The notes under the pieces: generated by a model
Database searches by the model: none
Seen by the model: only the letters and a program-made list of their open reading frames with translations
What the model was told of the DNA's origin: nothing
Part shown: positions 35,207 to 44,363 of the stretch, piece after piece
How the letters are laid out: each line of letters begins with the position of its first letter
How positions within the stretch are numbered: position 1 is the first letter of the stretch
From: Leptotrichiaceae bacterium
GTDB taxonomy: Bacteria; Fusobacteriota; Fusobacteriia; Fusobacteriales; Leptotrichiaceae
Assembly: GCA_018060185.1 (NCBI GenBank)
Contig: JAGOWQ010000004.1
Span: 1-64,000 of the forward strand
Direction: 5' to 3'
Length of the DNA: 64,000 nucleotides
Made by a program: the position numbers and the translations under genes

Positions 35207-37401
35207 TAAACATAGCATTTGTAGGAAATCCCAATGTTGGTAAAACAGCACTTATAAATAACATATCCAATGCTAGTTTAAAAATCGGAAACTGGCCTGG
35301 GGTTACTATTGAAAAAAAAGAAGTATTTTTTAAAATAAATAATGATGAAGTAAAGTTAATAGATTTACCTGGTATTTATAATTTATCTGTAAGTACTCCT
35401 GAAGAAAGAGTAGCAAGAAATTTTCTTTTGGAAGAAAAAATAGATGTAATAATAAATGTAGTTGATTCTACATCTTTAGAAAGAAATTTATATTTAACAT
35501 CTTTATTAAAAGAGATGGGAAAGCCCATAATAATGGCACTAAATTTTTCAGATGAATTTCAAAAATTAGGATATAGTCTTGATTTGGAAAAATTTCAAAA
35601 ACAAATAGGGATTCAAGGGGTCTTTACTAGTGGTCGTACAGGAGCTGGAATATCTGATTTGATAAGAAGATCCGTAGAATTATCTAAAATAAATGAAAAA
35701 CAAAGACACATTCCATATAGATTAACTTTTAATAATGATATAGAAGAAGATATAGAAAATGTAAAGAAAAAAATAGCTGAAAATGAAAAATACAAAGAGA
35801 TTTTAAAAAAATATCCTTCTGATTGGTTAGCAATAAAAATATTAGAAAATGACACTAATTTATTGGCATTAATAAAAAATAAATTTAATTTAGATTTAAG
35901 AGAAAACACAGATGAGGATAGAAAAAAACTTGAAAAAAGATACGATCTGGAAATTTCTGATTTATTAGCTAGAGCAAGATATGGTGCAGTTAGAGGAATC
36001 GTTTCTGGAAATTTAAAAAGAGGACATAAAAATAAATTTGAACTTACAGATAAAATTGATAAAATTTTACTTAATAAATTTGGTGGTGGAATTGCGTTTT
36101 TACTAATAATTTATTCTATGTTTGTCATGATATTCGATGGGAGTTCCCCTTTTATAGACTGGGTAGATGGATTTTTTAGTAATTTCATTATAAAATATGT
36201 AGGGAAATTAATAGAAGGTGTCCCTGATTGGCTATACAGTTTTATAATAGACGGTGTTATATCAGGTGTAGGTTCTGTTCTTACATTCGTCCCACTTATG
36301 TTTTTTATATATTTCTTTATGGCTATATTGGAAGAATGTGGCTATATGGCAAGAGTTGCCTTTATATTGAATAAAATAATGACAAAAGTAGGACTTTCAG
36401 GTAAGGCTTTTATACCTATGTTAGTTGGGTTTGGTTGTACAGTTCCTGCCATTTACGCCACAAGAACTTTAGAAAATGAAAAAACTAGAAGACTAACTGG
36501 TGTAATATCTACATTTATGTCATGTGGAGCAAGATTACCAGTATTTTCTCTCCTTGCAGTTGCATTTTTTAGTAAAAATGCAGCATTGGTAGTTGTTTCA
36601 ATTTATGTAATGGGTATTTTAACTGCTATTTTAGCTGCTTTTATATTAAAAAGATTCGATTATTTTAAAGGAGATAATACAGAATTATTAATCGAATTAC
36701 CACCATACAGATTACCAAGCTTTAAAGTAGTTTGGAATAGTATGAAAATTAAAACTTTATCTTATGTAAAAAAAGCCACTACTGTAATATTAGCTATATT
36801 ACTAGTTATATGGGTTTTAAGTTACTTCCCTAATAATAATGATGTAGAGACTTCATATTTAGGTCAAATGTCAAAAGTTGTTCAACCTATATTCAAACCG
36901 ACTGGATTTGGAGATAGATGGGAGCCTGTTGCTTCTATTGTTCCGAGTATAATAGCCAAAGAAACAGTTGTCGGATTTTTAGGTCAAGTATTATTAACTT
37001 CTCAGGAAAATGATGAAGAGCTAGAATATAATTTTAGTGAAGACGTGAAAGGACAAATAATTGGGTTAAAAGACGCTTTTATAAGCTCTATAAAATCTTT
37101 AGGAAATATAAGTAAATTTCAAATAGATACTTTAACATTATCTGATGAAGAAACTCTAGAAGAAGATGCTGGAGGAAATATTATCCCTGCCATAAGAAGT
37201 CTATGGAACGATAGATTAGGCCCAATAAGAGCGTATTCATTTATGATATACGTACTTTTAGTAGTCCCTTGTGCTGTATCATTAGGAGCTTTAAAACAAG
37301 AATTTGGATGGAAATTAATGACTTTTCAAGTAATATCTTTATTAATATTACCTTACATAGCATCTGTATTATTTTTCAACATAGCTAAATTATTAGTTTA
37401 G
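35203..37401 (+). CDS. feoB: Ferrous iron transport protein B
   Basis: GTP-dependent Fe(II) importer of the inner membrane, 732 residues. The N-terminal G domain has GNPNVGKTALIN (G1, about residues 7-18), DLPGIYNLS (G3, about 58-66) and LNFSDEF (G4 with N-x2-D). A charged linker follows, then two gate domains with about eleven spans, including EECGYMARVAFILN (about 387-400) and GFGCTVPAIYATRTLE, the conserved core. Overlaps feoA by 4 bp. A small Cys-rich membrane protein follows. Confidence 0.96.
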   Translation: MINIAFVGNPNVGKTALINNISNASLKIGNWPGVTIEKKEVFFKINNDEVKLIDLPGIYNLSVSTPEERVARNFLLEEKIDVIINVVDSTSLERNLYLTSLLKEMGKPIIMALNFSDEFQKLGYSLDLEKFQKQIGIQGVFTSGRTGAGISDLIRRSVELSKINEKQRHIPYRLTFNNDIEEDIENVKKKIAENEKYKEILKKYPSDWLAIKILENDTNLLALIKNKFNLDLRENTDEDRKKLEKRYDLEISDLLARARYGAVRGIVSGNLKRGHKNKFELTDKIDKILLNKFGGGIAFLLIIYSMFVMIFDGSSPFIDWVDGFFSNFIIKYVGKLIEGVPDWLYSFIIDGVISGVGSVLTFVPLMFFIYFFMAILEECGYMARVAFILNKIMTKVGLSGKAFIPMLVGFGCTVPAIYATRTLENEKTRRLTGVISTFMSCGARLPVFSLLAVAFFSKNAALVVVSIYVMGILTAILAAFILKRFDYFKGDNTELLIELPPYRLPSFKVVWNSMKIKTLSYVKKATTVILAILLVIWVLSYFPNNNDVETSYLGQMSKVVQPIFKPTGFGDRWEPVASIVPSIIAKETVVGFLGQVLLTSQENDEELEYNFSEDVKGQIIGLKDAFISSIKSLGNISKFQIDTLTLSDEETLEEDAGGNIIPAIRSLWNDRLGPIRAYSFMIYVLLVVPCAVSLGALKQEFGWKLMTFQVISLLILPYIASVLFFNIAKLLV

Positions 37402-37446
37402 ATAAAATAAAAAATTAATTATAATTTTAGATGGAGATGATTTGAA

Positions 37447-37623
37447 ATGAAAACGATAATTGTAGGATTAGTAGCTTCATTAATAATTTTTTTAGTGTTT
37501 AAAAAAATTTATAAAGACTATAAAAAAAATAAAAATTTTTGTGGAACAGACTGCTGTAGTTGTAATTCAATATATAACTGCGATATTTCTAAAATAAATG
37601 AAAATAATAAGAAGTTAAAATAA
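37447..37623 (+). CDS. FeoB-associated Cys-rich membrane protein (58 aa)
   Basis: Short gene 45 bp after feoB. The 58-residue product has an N-terminal span (MKTIIVGLVASLIIFLVF), a lysine-rich stretch and a cysteine cluster, FCGTDCCSCNS and YNCD, with five cysteines in all. This matches the small FeoB-associated Cys-rich proteins that follow feoB in many anaerobes. It may handle Fe(II) or sense redox state at FeoB; no function is proven. ATG at 37447, GGAG ten bases upstream, stop TAA at 37621-37623. Confidence 0.85.
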   Translation: MKTIIVGLVASLIIFLVFKKIYKDYKKNKNFCGTDCCSCNSIYNCDISKINENNKKLK

Positions 37624-37657
37624 ACAATAGAAATATTAATTTATTCATGTATAAAAT

Positions 37658-37697
37658 AAAAAAGATTATTAGTAATATTTAATTAATAATCTTTTTT
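37658..37697. terminator. Bidirectional terminator between feo and rib operons
   Basis: Inverted repeat aaaaaagattatta (37658-37671) and taataatctttttt (37684-37697), 12-base loop, A run on one side and T run on the other. It serves the convergent feo (plus) and rib (minus) transcripts. Confidence 0.83.
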
Positions 37698-37703
37698 TAT
37701 TTT

Positions 37704-38918
37704 TTAAAACTTCTGCTCTAACATATGGCCCATTTTCTCTTTTTTTGTTTTTAAATAATTTTTATCTACATCATTATGTTCTATCTCTATGGGCTCTCTG
37801 TCTAAAACTTTTACTCCATATGTTTTTAATCCTTCTATTTTAGAAGGATTATTTGTTTTTAAAGAAATAGATTTTATCCCTAAATCTTTTATAATTTGAG
37901 ATGCCACAGCATAATCTCTCAAATCATTTTCAAAACCTAGTTTATGATTAGCTTCCACAGTATCATATCCTTTATCTTGAAGTCTATAAGCCTTTAATTT
38001 ATTCAATATTCCTATTCCTCTTCCTTCTTGCCTTAAATAAATTACAACTCCTTCACCTTTTTCTTCTATTTCATTTAATGCTCTATGGAGTTGATCCTGA
38101 CAATCACATCTTTTAGACCCAAATACATCTCCTGTAAGACATTCTGAATGAAGTCTTACACTTATATTTTCTTTTCCTTTTACAATACCTTTTACAATAG
38201 CTATGTATTCTTTATTTTCAATTTTATCACTATACCCTCTAAAAATGAATTCTCCAAACTTTGTTTGAATACTAGCTCCTGCCTCATTTTTCACCAATTT
38301 TTCATTTGTTTTTCTATATAAAATTAGATCATCTATTGTTATTATTTTCAAATTATGTTTTTTACAAAACTCAAAAAGTTCGTCTCTTCTAGACATTGTT
38401 CCATCTTGATTTAATATTTCCATTATAACTCCTACAGGAGAAAATCCTGCAAGTCTTGCTAAATCAACAGCAGCTTCAGTATGCCCTTTTCTTTCTATTA
38501 CTCCACCATTTTTTGCTATTAATGGAAATATATGACCTGGCTTTTTAAAATCTTTACTCTTTTTTCTCGTATCTGATAAATCTAAAATTGTTTTTAATCT
38601 ATCTCCAGTTGAAATACCTGTTGTTGTACCTTCTAAAGAATCCACAGAAATAGTAAAAGCCGTTCCATGGCTATCTGTATTATTATCTGTCATAAGGTCA
38701 ATATCTAATTCAGCTGCTCTTTCTTCAGTAAGAGGAACACACATAAGACCTCTTGCTTCATTAATCATAAAATTTATCCATTCGTAACTTGCTTTTTCAG
38801 CTGGAAGGACCAAATCTCCTTCATTTTCTCTATCTTCATCATCAACGACAACTATTGGAATCCCATTTTTTAAATCTTCCAGTGCCTCTTCAACAAGATT
38901 GAATTTTTTTATTCCCAT
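37704..38918 (-). CDS. ribBA: Bifunctional DHBP synthase / GTP cyclohydrolase II
   Basis: Provides both entry products of riboflavin synthesis. N-terminal RibB half: DDEDRENEGDLV (about residues 25-36) and RRDELFEFCKKH-type motifs around 200. C-terminal RibA half: zinc ligands in LHSECLTGDVFGSKRCDC (about 254-271) and the GTP-site RQEGRGIGILNK. Length 404 is normal for the fusion. The start is ATG at 38918, with AGGAG eight bases upstream; a GTG three codons earlier overlaps that ribosome site. Last gene of the rib operon. Confidence 0.95.
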   Translation of the reverse strand: MGIKKFNLVEEALEDLKNGIPIVVVDDEDRENEGDLVLPAEKASYEWINFMINEARGLMCVPLTEERAAELDIDLMTDNNTDSHGTAFTISVDSLEGTTTGISTGDRLKTILDLSDTRKKSKDFKKPGHIFPLIAKNGGVIERKGHTEAAVDLARLAGFSPVGVIMEILNQDGTMSRRDELFEFCKKHNLKIITIDDLILYRKTNEKLVKNEAGASIQTKFGEFIFRGYSDKIENKEYIAIVKGIVKGKENISVRLHSECLTGDVFGSKRCDCQDQLHRALNEIEEKGEGVVIYLRQEGRGIGILNKLKAYRLQDKGYDTVEANHKLGFENDLRDYAVASQIIKDLGIKSISLKTNNPSKIEGLKTYGVKVLDREPIEIEHNDVDKNYLKTKKEKMGHMLEQKF

Positions 38919-38942
38919 ATTTATCACTCCTGATTATTCAGC

Positions 38943-39611
38943 TTAAAATCCGTTTTTATATAAAAATTCTCTTGTAATTTCGGATTTATTTTCTTCTTTT
39001 TCTATATTATTAAATTTTATTATTTTTTCTATATATTTACCAAAAAGATCAGTTTCTATATTTACAAAATCACCTATTTTTTTTCTACCTAATACTATAT
39101 TTTCTAAAGTATGAGGGATTAAAGACACCGTAAATACACCTAATTCATCTTTTACATTAATTACTGTAAGGCTAGCTCCATCTATAGTAACTCTTCCTTT
39201 TTCTACTACATATTTTATATTATTTTTATGTTTTTCTTCCAATTGAAATTCATATAATTTTGCTATTCCTTTAGGAGTGATAGATAAAATTTTTGCTTCA
39301 CAATCTATATCTCCCATTACAAGATGTCCACCTAAAAATGTTGTAAGAGTAAGAGATTTTTCTAAATTTACTTTATTCCCTGAAGTCGCTCTTTTTAATC
39401 CACTTCTTTCTATAGTTTCGTACATAACATCAGCTGTAAAAGTATTTTTATTAAATTCAGTAACAGTTAAACAAATCCCATTTACTGCTATACTGTCACC
39501 TATTTTTACATTTTTAATAACACTATTTCCTTTTATTGTTATTCTCAAACTCGTATCTTTCCTTGATATATTTGCTATTTCACCCATTTCTTCTACTAAT
39601 CCTGTGAACAT
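38943..39611 (-). CDS. ribE: Riboflavin synthase, alpha subunit
   Basis: Dismutates two lumazines to riboflavin. The 222-residue protein has the expected two lumazine-binding barrels: the first starting MFTGLVEEMGEI with SIAVNGICLTV (about residues 40-50), the second with GRVTIDGASLTV (about 138-149). The C-terminal 15 residues after the second barrel (ENKSEITREFLYKNGF) are slightly longer than usual. Third gene behind the FMN riboswitch, 16 bp from ribD. Confidence 0.95.
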   Translation of the reverse strand: MFTGLVEEMGEIANISRKDTSLRITIKGNSVIKNVKIGDSIAVNGICLTVTEFNKNTFTADVMYETIERSGLKRATSGNKVNLEKSLTLTTFLGGHLVMGDIDCEAKILSITPKGIAKLYEFQLEEKHKNNIKYVVEKGRVTIDGASLTVINVKDELGVFTVSLIPHTLENIVLGRKKIGDFVNIETDLFGKYIEKIIKFNNIEKEENKSEITREFLYKNGF

Positions 39612-39627
39612 TGTATACTCCTATTTT

Positions 39628-40737
39628 CTAATTATATTTTTTCATATAAAATTCCATCCCTATATTTTCACCATAAATGTTATTTTTAACATTTTTAAGT
39701 GTAATTACTTCATCCATTTCTTCTGGTTCAAACCCAGAAATAAATGCCTTGGCATTATTATCTCCAAATATTTTGTTTGCAATAAATATTTCTCCACCAT
39801 CTATTGCCTTTTCTTCAAAAGCCAGTGATATAAGTTTTTCTCCACCTTCAAGAAGTACAGAATCTATTCCTAATTTACCTATTTTTTCTAGTATCTCTCT
39901 CATAATAAATTTCTTTCTTTTTAAATAAATGAATTTTATATTATAATTTTTCTTTAAATTTTTTTGTTTTATACTATTTTTGAATACTTCTGAAGTTATA
40001 ATAATCGTTTTTTCATCACTATTATTACTGATTACATTAAATTTATCCGTTATTTTCAAATTGGGATCTATCACTATTCTATAAGGATTTTTCCCATATT
40101 TCATATTTGATATTAAACTTGGATTATCCATAATAACTGTATTTATTCCAACCATTATTCCCATAAATTTATTTCTATAGTACTGTACCTTTTCTCGAGC
40201 TTCACTATTTGTTATCCATTTTGAAATTCCATTAGACAATGCTATTTTACCATCTAAAGTTATTCCGCATTTTAAAAATAAATAAGGAGTTTTTGTTTTT
40301 ATATATTTAAAAAATACCTGATTTAACTCATCGCACTCATCTTTTAAAACATCTTCTATTACTTCTATTCCTGCTTTTTTAAGCATAGATACACCTTTTC
40401 CTGAAACTTCAGGATTTGGATCTCTTGATCCTATAATGCATTTTTTTATTCCCATATCTATTATCTTTTGAGCACAAGGTGGCGTTTTTCCATGATGTGA
40501 ACACGGCTCTAATGTAACATAAATAGTAGCTCCTTTAGCATTTATACCTGCTTCATCTAGAGAATACACTTCTGAATGAGCACCTCCAAAAAATTTATGA
40601 TACCCTTTTCCAATTACTTTATTATCTTTTACAACAATAGATCCAACTAAAGGATTTGGATTTACACTTCCAATGCCTTTTTTTGCAAGTTCCAAAGCCA
40701 TTTTCATATATTTTATATCATTTTCATTTATTTTCAT
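39628..40737 (-). CDS. ribD: Riboflavin biosynthesis deaminase/reductase
   Basis: Bifunctional enzyme, 369 residues, deaminating then reducing the pyrimidine intermediate. The deaminase half shows zinc ligands in GGAHSEVYSLDEAG (about residues 48-61) and LEPCSHHGKTPPCAQKIID (about 77-95). The reductase half starts near residue 145 (FLKCGITLDGKIAL) and includes LLEGGEKLI. Second gene after the FMN riboswitch, 8 bp from ribH. Confidence 0.95.
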   Translation of the reverse strand: MKINENDIKYMKMALELAKKGIGSVNPNPLVGSIVVKDNKVIGKGYHKFFGGAHSEVYSLDEAGINAKGATIYVTLEPCSHHGKTPPCAQKIIDMGIKKCIIGSRDPNPEVSGKGVSMLKKAGIEVIEDVLKDECDELNQVFFKYIKTKTPYLFLKCGITLDGKIALSNGISKWITNSEAREKVQYYRNKFMGIMVGINTVIMDNPSLISNMKYGKNPYRIVIDPNLKITDKFNVISNNSDEKTIIITSEVFKNSIKQKNLKKNYNIKFIYLKRKKFIMREILEKIGKLGIDSVLLEGGEKLISLAFEEKAIDGGEIFIANKIFGDNNAKAFISGFEPEEMDEVITLKNVKNNIYGENIGMEFYMKKYN

Positions 40738-40744
40738 TTTAACA

Positions 40745-41209
40745 TTAACCTATAGTTCTAATAAGATTTATCATTTCAATAGCACTAAATGCAGCTTCTG
40801 AGCCTTTATTTCCAGCTTTTGTTCCAGCTCTTTCTATGGCTTCTTCTATATTATTTGTAGTTAATACACCAAATATTACAGGTATATCACTTTGTAAAGA
40901 TAATTGTGCTACTCCTTTTGATACCTCTGAACATACATAGTCAAAATGAGGAGTAGATCCTTTTATTACCGCTCCTAAAGTTATTATAGCATTATATTTT
41001 CCTGTATCTATCATTTTTTTCGTTATTAATGGTATCTCAAATGCACCAGGAACCCAAGCAATACTAATGTCGTCTTCGTTTACTTCATTTCTATTCAGAA
41101 CATCTAAAGCTCCTCCTACTAATTTTGAAGTAATAAATTCATTGAACCTTCCTGCTACTATTCCTATTTTTATTCCTTTTCCGTCAAATTTCCCTTCAAA
41201 TGTTTTCAT
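40745..41209 (-). CDS. ribH: 6,7-dimethyl-8-ribityllumazine synthase
   Basis: Condenses the ribityl pyrimidine with DHBP to lumazine; usually forms a 60-subunit shell. The 154-residue protein shows [11 protein letters not shown] (about residues 18-28), WVPGAFEIP (about 52-60), [15 protein letters not shown] (about 77-91) and PVIFGVLTT. First gene after the FMN riboswitch, with GGAGGAAAAA before its ATG at 41209. Confidence 0.96.
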   Translation of the reverse strand: MKTFEGKFDGKGIKIGIVAGRFNEFITSKLVGGALDVLNRNEVNEDDISIAWVPGAFEIPLITKKMIDTGKYNAIITLGAVIKGSTPHFDYVCSEVSKGVAQLSLQSDIPVIFGVLTTNNIEEAIERAGTKAGNKGSEAAFSAIEMINLIRTIG

Positions 41210-41235
41210 TTTTTCCTCCTAAATTAATATTTAAA

Positions 41236-41260
41236 TAAAAAAACTGGATTAAGAACCCAG
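41236..41260 (-). terminator. Riboswitch-controlled terminator before ribH
   Basis: On the minus strand CUGGGUU pairs with AAUCCAG (7 bp, one G-U) across a 3-base loop, followed by seven U (41243-41236). It lies about 90 bases after the FMN aptamer. A 9-bp stem between aattagaaa (41287-41295) and tttctaatt (41333-41341) in the linker is another part of the platform. Confidence 0.8.
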
Positions 41261-41347
41261 GGACAATTAAAAATATTGTAGATAACAATTAGAAAATATA
41301 ACTTATCAAAAAACGATACTTAGATCTAATACTTTCTAATTATTAAC

Positions 41348-41485
41348 ATATTCTACTTCTTTCATCTAGACTATACACTATCGGTACTGGAATCTAACCA
41401 GTTCATACTACTCAAATAAATTAATTATTCTTTTGTTCGTGGACTTTACCACCGGTCGGGAATTTCACCCTGCCCTGAAGTTTAT
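41348..41485 (-). promoter_or_regulatory. FMN riboswitch (RFN element)
   Basis: All conserved RFN blocks are readable on the minus strand: CUUCAGGGCAGGGUGAAAUU, CCCGACCGGUGGUAAAGUCC, the AACUGGU...AUUCCAGUACCGA arm, and GUCUAGAUGAAAGAAG at the 3' end. It senses FMN and regulates ribHDE-ribBA through the terminator that follows. Confidence 0.97.
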
Positions 41486-41500
41486 TTTTTATCTGATTAT

Positions 41501-41529
41501 ATGTTACTATTTTTTATATGATTTGTCAA
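41501..41529 (-). promoter_or_regulatory. Promoter of the rib operon
   Basis: Exact TTGACA at 41529-41524, 17-base spacer, TAACAT at 41506-41501; start near 41494, right at the riboswitch 5' end. Confidence 0.75.
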
Positions 41530-41595
41530 CTTTTATTTTTTATTAAATTTTTAAATACTCGTAACTATATTTAAATTTTAAATTATCTCTTGATA

Positions 41596-41652
41596 TAAAA
41601 AAACTGACCCCATAAAGCATTCCTTTTTTAGGTTTAACTTTCTGGTAGTCAT
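41596..41652 (-). terminator. Terminator of the metQNI operon
   Basis: Long imperfect hairpin on the minus strand: UGAC pairs with GUCA, CCAGAAAG with CUUUAUGG (one mismatch), and CCU with AGG at the tip, followed by a run of seven U. It lies 22 bp after metI. Confidence 0.72.
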
Positions 41653-41673
41653 TTGTTTTTTATATTTTATATT

Positions 41674-42333
41674 CTATCTTTTATCTATTTTTCTTGCTAT
41701 ATAGTCTCCAGGTATTTGGATTAAAAATACTATTATTGTTAACATTATTGTAGCAGTCCACATAATCAACCTATCATAAGACTGGTATGCTTGCTGAGCT
41801 ATTCCTCCAAGACCTCCCGCAGCTATGGCAATTCCAGCTACTGCTGTATTTGATAGTAGAGTTACTGATGTAATTGTCAATCCAGATATTATTGCTGGTT
41901 TTGCTTCAGGAAATAAAAATTTTGTAATAATTTGCCACGTATTTGCTCCCATAGCTTTAGCAGCTTCTATAACTCCAGTGTTTACTTCTCTTAAAGCCAT
42001 ATACATTATTCTCGCAAAAAATGGAGACATAGTAAAAACTAATGTAGGTATAGCCGCATTTATCCCTATAATTCTACCTGTTAATAATTTTGTAATAGGG
42101 ACCATTATTACTATCAATATTACATAAGGAATAGATCTAAGAATATTTATCATACTTGAAATACCTCTATTTAATCTAAGATTTTCATGTAATCCACCTT
42201 CTTCAGTAAGATATAAAATCAAACCTAAAGCCAATCCTACAATAAATATTATTATCCCTGAAAATATCATCATATAAAAAGTATCTAATGCTGCCTCTAA
42301 CATTTTATCCCAAGGTATTTGTGATAAATCCAT
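41674..42333 (-). CDS. metI: Methionine ABC transporter permease
   Basis: Inner-membrane permease of 219 residues with five spans, the MetI size. The EAA loop EAAKAMGANTWQIITKFLFPEA (from about residue 141) ends near the ATPase contact. It includes the family segment GINAAIPTLVFTMSPFFARIM. Its ATG follows the metN stop directly. Substrates are D- and L-methionine and related compounds, by family. Confidence 0.93.
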   Translation of the reverse strand: MDLSQIPWDKMLEAALDTFYMMIFSGIIIFIVGLALGLILYLTEEGGLHENLRLNRGISSMINILRSIPYVILIVIMVPITKLLTGRIIGINAAIPTLVFTMSPFFARIMYMALREVNTGVIEAAKAMGANTWQIITKFLFPEAKPAIISGLTITSVTLLSNTAVAGIAIAAGGLGGIAQQAYQSYDRLIMWTATIMLTIIVFLIQIPGDYIARKIDKR

Positions 42334-43356
42334 TTATATCACCTCCGTCGTTACATTGTAATTAGCATTCAAATATTTTTTTACATTTTCTTGTAATTCA
42401 TCTTCACCAATAATTTGGAGATTTATTTTAACATAATTTCCCTCTTTAGTAATTACTATCGATACATGAAGAACCTGAATCACTGCATCAGGAAATTGTC
42501 TAGCAAGTGTACTCACAATAGGAGCGTTTATATCTTCTGCTATAAATCTAAATGAATAAACAACACTATTTGGATATTTCTCTTTAAAAACTCTAACAAC
42601 CTCTTCAGATTGCTCATTATCATCAATTTGGTTCAAAAACCTTTTTGTTACATTTGATTTTGGATTATGGAACACTTTTATAACAGAGCCTGACTCAACC
42701 ACTCCTCCTGCCTCCATAACTGCAACCTTATGACATATCTTTTCTATAACATGCATTTCATGTGTTATTAACACTATAGTTAATCCTAATTTTTCATTTA
42801 TTTCAACTAATAAATCTAGTATTTGGTCTGTAGTTTCAGGGTCAAGCGCACTCGTTGCCTCGTCTGCTAAAATCATCTTAGGATCGTTAGCTAATGCTCT
42901 TGCTATACCCACTCTTTGTTTTTGACCACCACTAAGTTCACTTGGATAAAAATCTTCTTTACCTTCTAGTCCTACCAATTTTACTAATTCAGTTGCTTTC
43001 TCTATCATCTTATCTTTTTTTTCTCCAGATAATTCCATTGGAAGCATTATATTTTCTAAAACTGTTCTAGACCAAAGTAAATTGAAATGTTGGAAAATCA
43101 TTCCTATTTTTTTTCTCTCTTCTCTTAAATCTTTAGCCGATAAATCAGTCAAAGATTTTCCATCAAATATAACTTTACCAGAAGTAGGGACTTCTAATAA
43201 ATTAAATAATCTAACTAAAGTACTTTTACCCGCTCCACTATATCCAATAATTCCATAAATCTCACCTTTTTTTATTTCTAAAGTTGTTTCTTTTACAGCT
43301 TGTACAACATTATTTTTTTGGATATATTCTTTGGTAACGTTTTCTAATTTTATCAT
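42334..43356 (-). CDS. metN: Methionine ABC transporter ATPase with NIL regulatory domain
   Basis: ATPase of 340 residues. Walker A GYSGAGKST (about residues 38-46), signature LSGGQKQR (about 140-147) and Walker B MILADEATSALD. Residues 260-340 form the NIL/ferredoxin-like domain that binds methionine and inhibits transport when internal methionine is high (DAVIQVLHVSIVITKEGNYV). Pairs with MetI (same stop/start junction) and MetQ (25 bp upstream). Confidence 0.95.
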   Translation of the reverse strand: MIKLENVTKEYIQKNNVVQAVKETTLEIKKGEIYGIIGYSGAGKSTLVRLFNLLEVPTSGKVIFDGKSLTDLSAKDLREERKKIGMIFQHFNLLWSRTVLENIMLPMELSGEKKDKMIEKATELVKLVGLEGKEDFYPSELSGGQKQRVGIARALANDPKMILADEATSALDPETTDQILDLLVEINEKLGLTIVLITHEMHVIEKICHKVAVMEAGGVVESGSVIKVFHNPKSNVTKRFLNQIDDNEQSEEVVRVFKEKYPNSVVYSFRFIAEDINAPIVSTLARQFPDAVIQVLHVSIVITKEGNYVKINLQIIGEDELQENVKKYLNANYNVTTEVI

Positions 43357-43380
43357 ATATCACCCTCCTAACCTAGCAAA

Positions 43381-44193
43381 TTAATTAGCTGGTATAACTT
43401 TATCATTATATTTTTCTTTTATAAAATCTGAAGTTTCTTTTGATTTCAGCAATTCAACCAATGCTTTTATACCTTCTTTTGTTTCATCTCCTGATTTTAC
43501 TACTAATAAGTTTACAAATCTTTCAGATTTTTCAACATTTTCAACTAATATAGAATCTTTTAAAGGATTTAATTTTGCCTGTAATGCATAATTTGCATTT
43601 ATAAATATTGCATCCCCTTCTCCAGATGTATATAATTGTGGCAATAATGAAGGTTGTACTTGTTTAAATTTTAAGTTTTTTGGATTTTCTAGTATATTTT
43701 TATCAAACTCTTGAAGAGAAGTAACCTCAACTTTTACTCCATCTTTAAATTTCAATACCCCTGCATCTGATAATAATTTCAATGATCTTCCTTGATTTGC
43801 AGCTGTATTTGGCACTATAATTTCAGCATTTTGAGGTAAATCTTTTACATCTTTTATTTTTGTAGAATACATTCCAAATGGCTCCAAATGAACACCAACA
43901 GCTTCTACAAAATTTGCTTTTTGATCTTCATTATATCTAGCTAAAGTTCCTCTATGTTGTAGATAATTTGCATCTACAGATCCTTCTTTTAATGCATTAT
44001 TCCCTATAACTACATCACTTACTACCATTATTTCTAAATCAAATCCTTTTTCCTTTAATTTTGGTTTTAAAAATTCCAATATTTCGGCATGAGGTGTTGC
44101 TGTTGCCGCTATCGTTATTTTATTTTCTTTCTTTGAACAAGATAAAATCACTGTCATTAACAATACTAATACAATTAAACTTATTTTTTTCAT
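43381..44193 (-). CDS. metQ: Methionine-binding lipoprotein
   Basis: NlpA/MetQ family binding protein of 270 residues. Starting at ATG 44193 (GGAGG eight bases upstream) gives a proper lipoprotein signal with lipobox VILSC and lipid cysteine at residue 19; an earlier in-frame ATG at 44235 has no ribosome site and would bury the signal. Family features: TPHAEILEFLKPKLKEKG, NYLQHRGTLARYNED and VEAVGVHLEPFGMYS. First gene of metQNI. I looked for an S-box (SAM riboswitch) upstream and did not find one. Confidence 0.94.
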   Translation of the reverse strand: MKKISLIVLVLLMTVILSCSKKENKITIAATATPHAEILEFLKPKLKEKGFDLEIMVVSDVVIGNNALKEGSVDANYLQHRGTLARYNEDQKANFVEAVGVHLEPFGMYSTKIKDVKDLPQNAEIIVPNTAANQGRSLKLLSDAGVLKFKDGVKVEVTSLQEFDKNILENPKNLKFKQVQPSLLPQLYTSGEGDAIFINANYALQAKLNPLKDSILVENVEKSERFVNLLVVKSGDETKEGIKALVELLKSKETSDFIKEKYNDKVIPAN

Positions 44194-44363
44194 TTTTATA
44201 CCTCCAACTTTTAAATTTTTATTATAAAGTATCATATCACATTTCTAATGATTAATATAATATATATTTTTTATGAAATCGATAATTTTTTTAAATGTTT
44301 ATTTTTAATATAATATTATTTTAAAAGATTGTAAGTATTTCTATATTTTTACTTGTAGATTAG

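Noticed and set aside
44194-44363. Possible SAM riboswitch (S-box) or leader peptide before metQ
   Set aside because: No S-box core sequence and no Met-rich short ORF with a ribosome site or U-tailed hairpin was found in the gap.
44280-44363. Terminator after cysN
   Set aside because: Only a 5-bp AAGUA/UACUU stem with a 12-base loop is present; too weak to call, so read-through into metQNI is possible.
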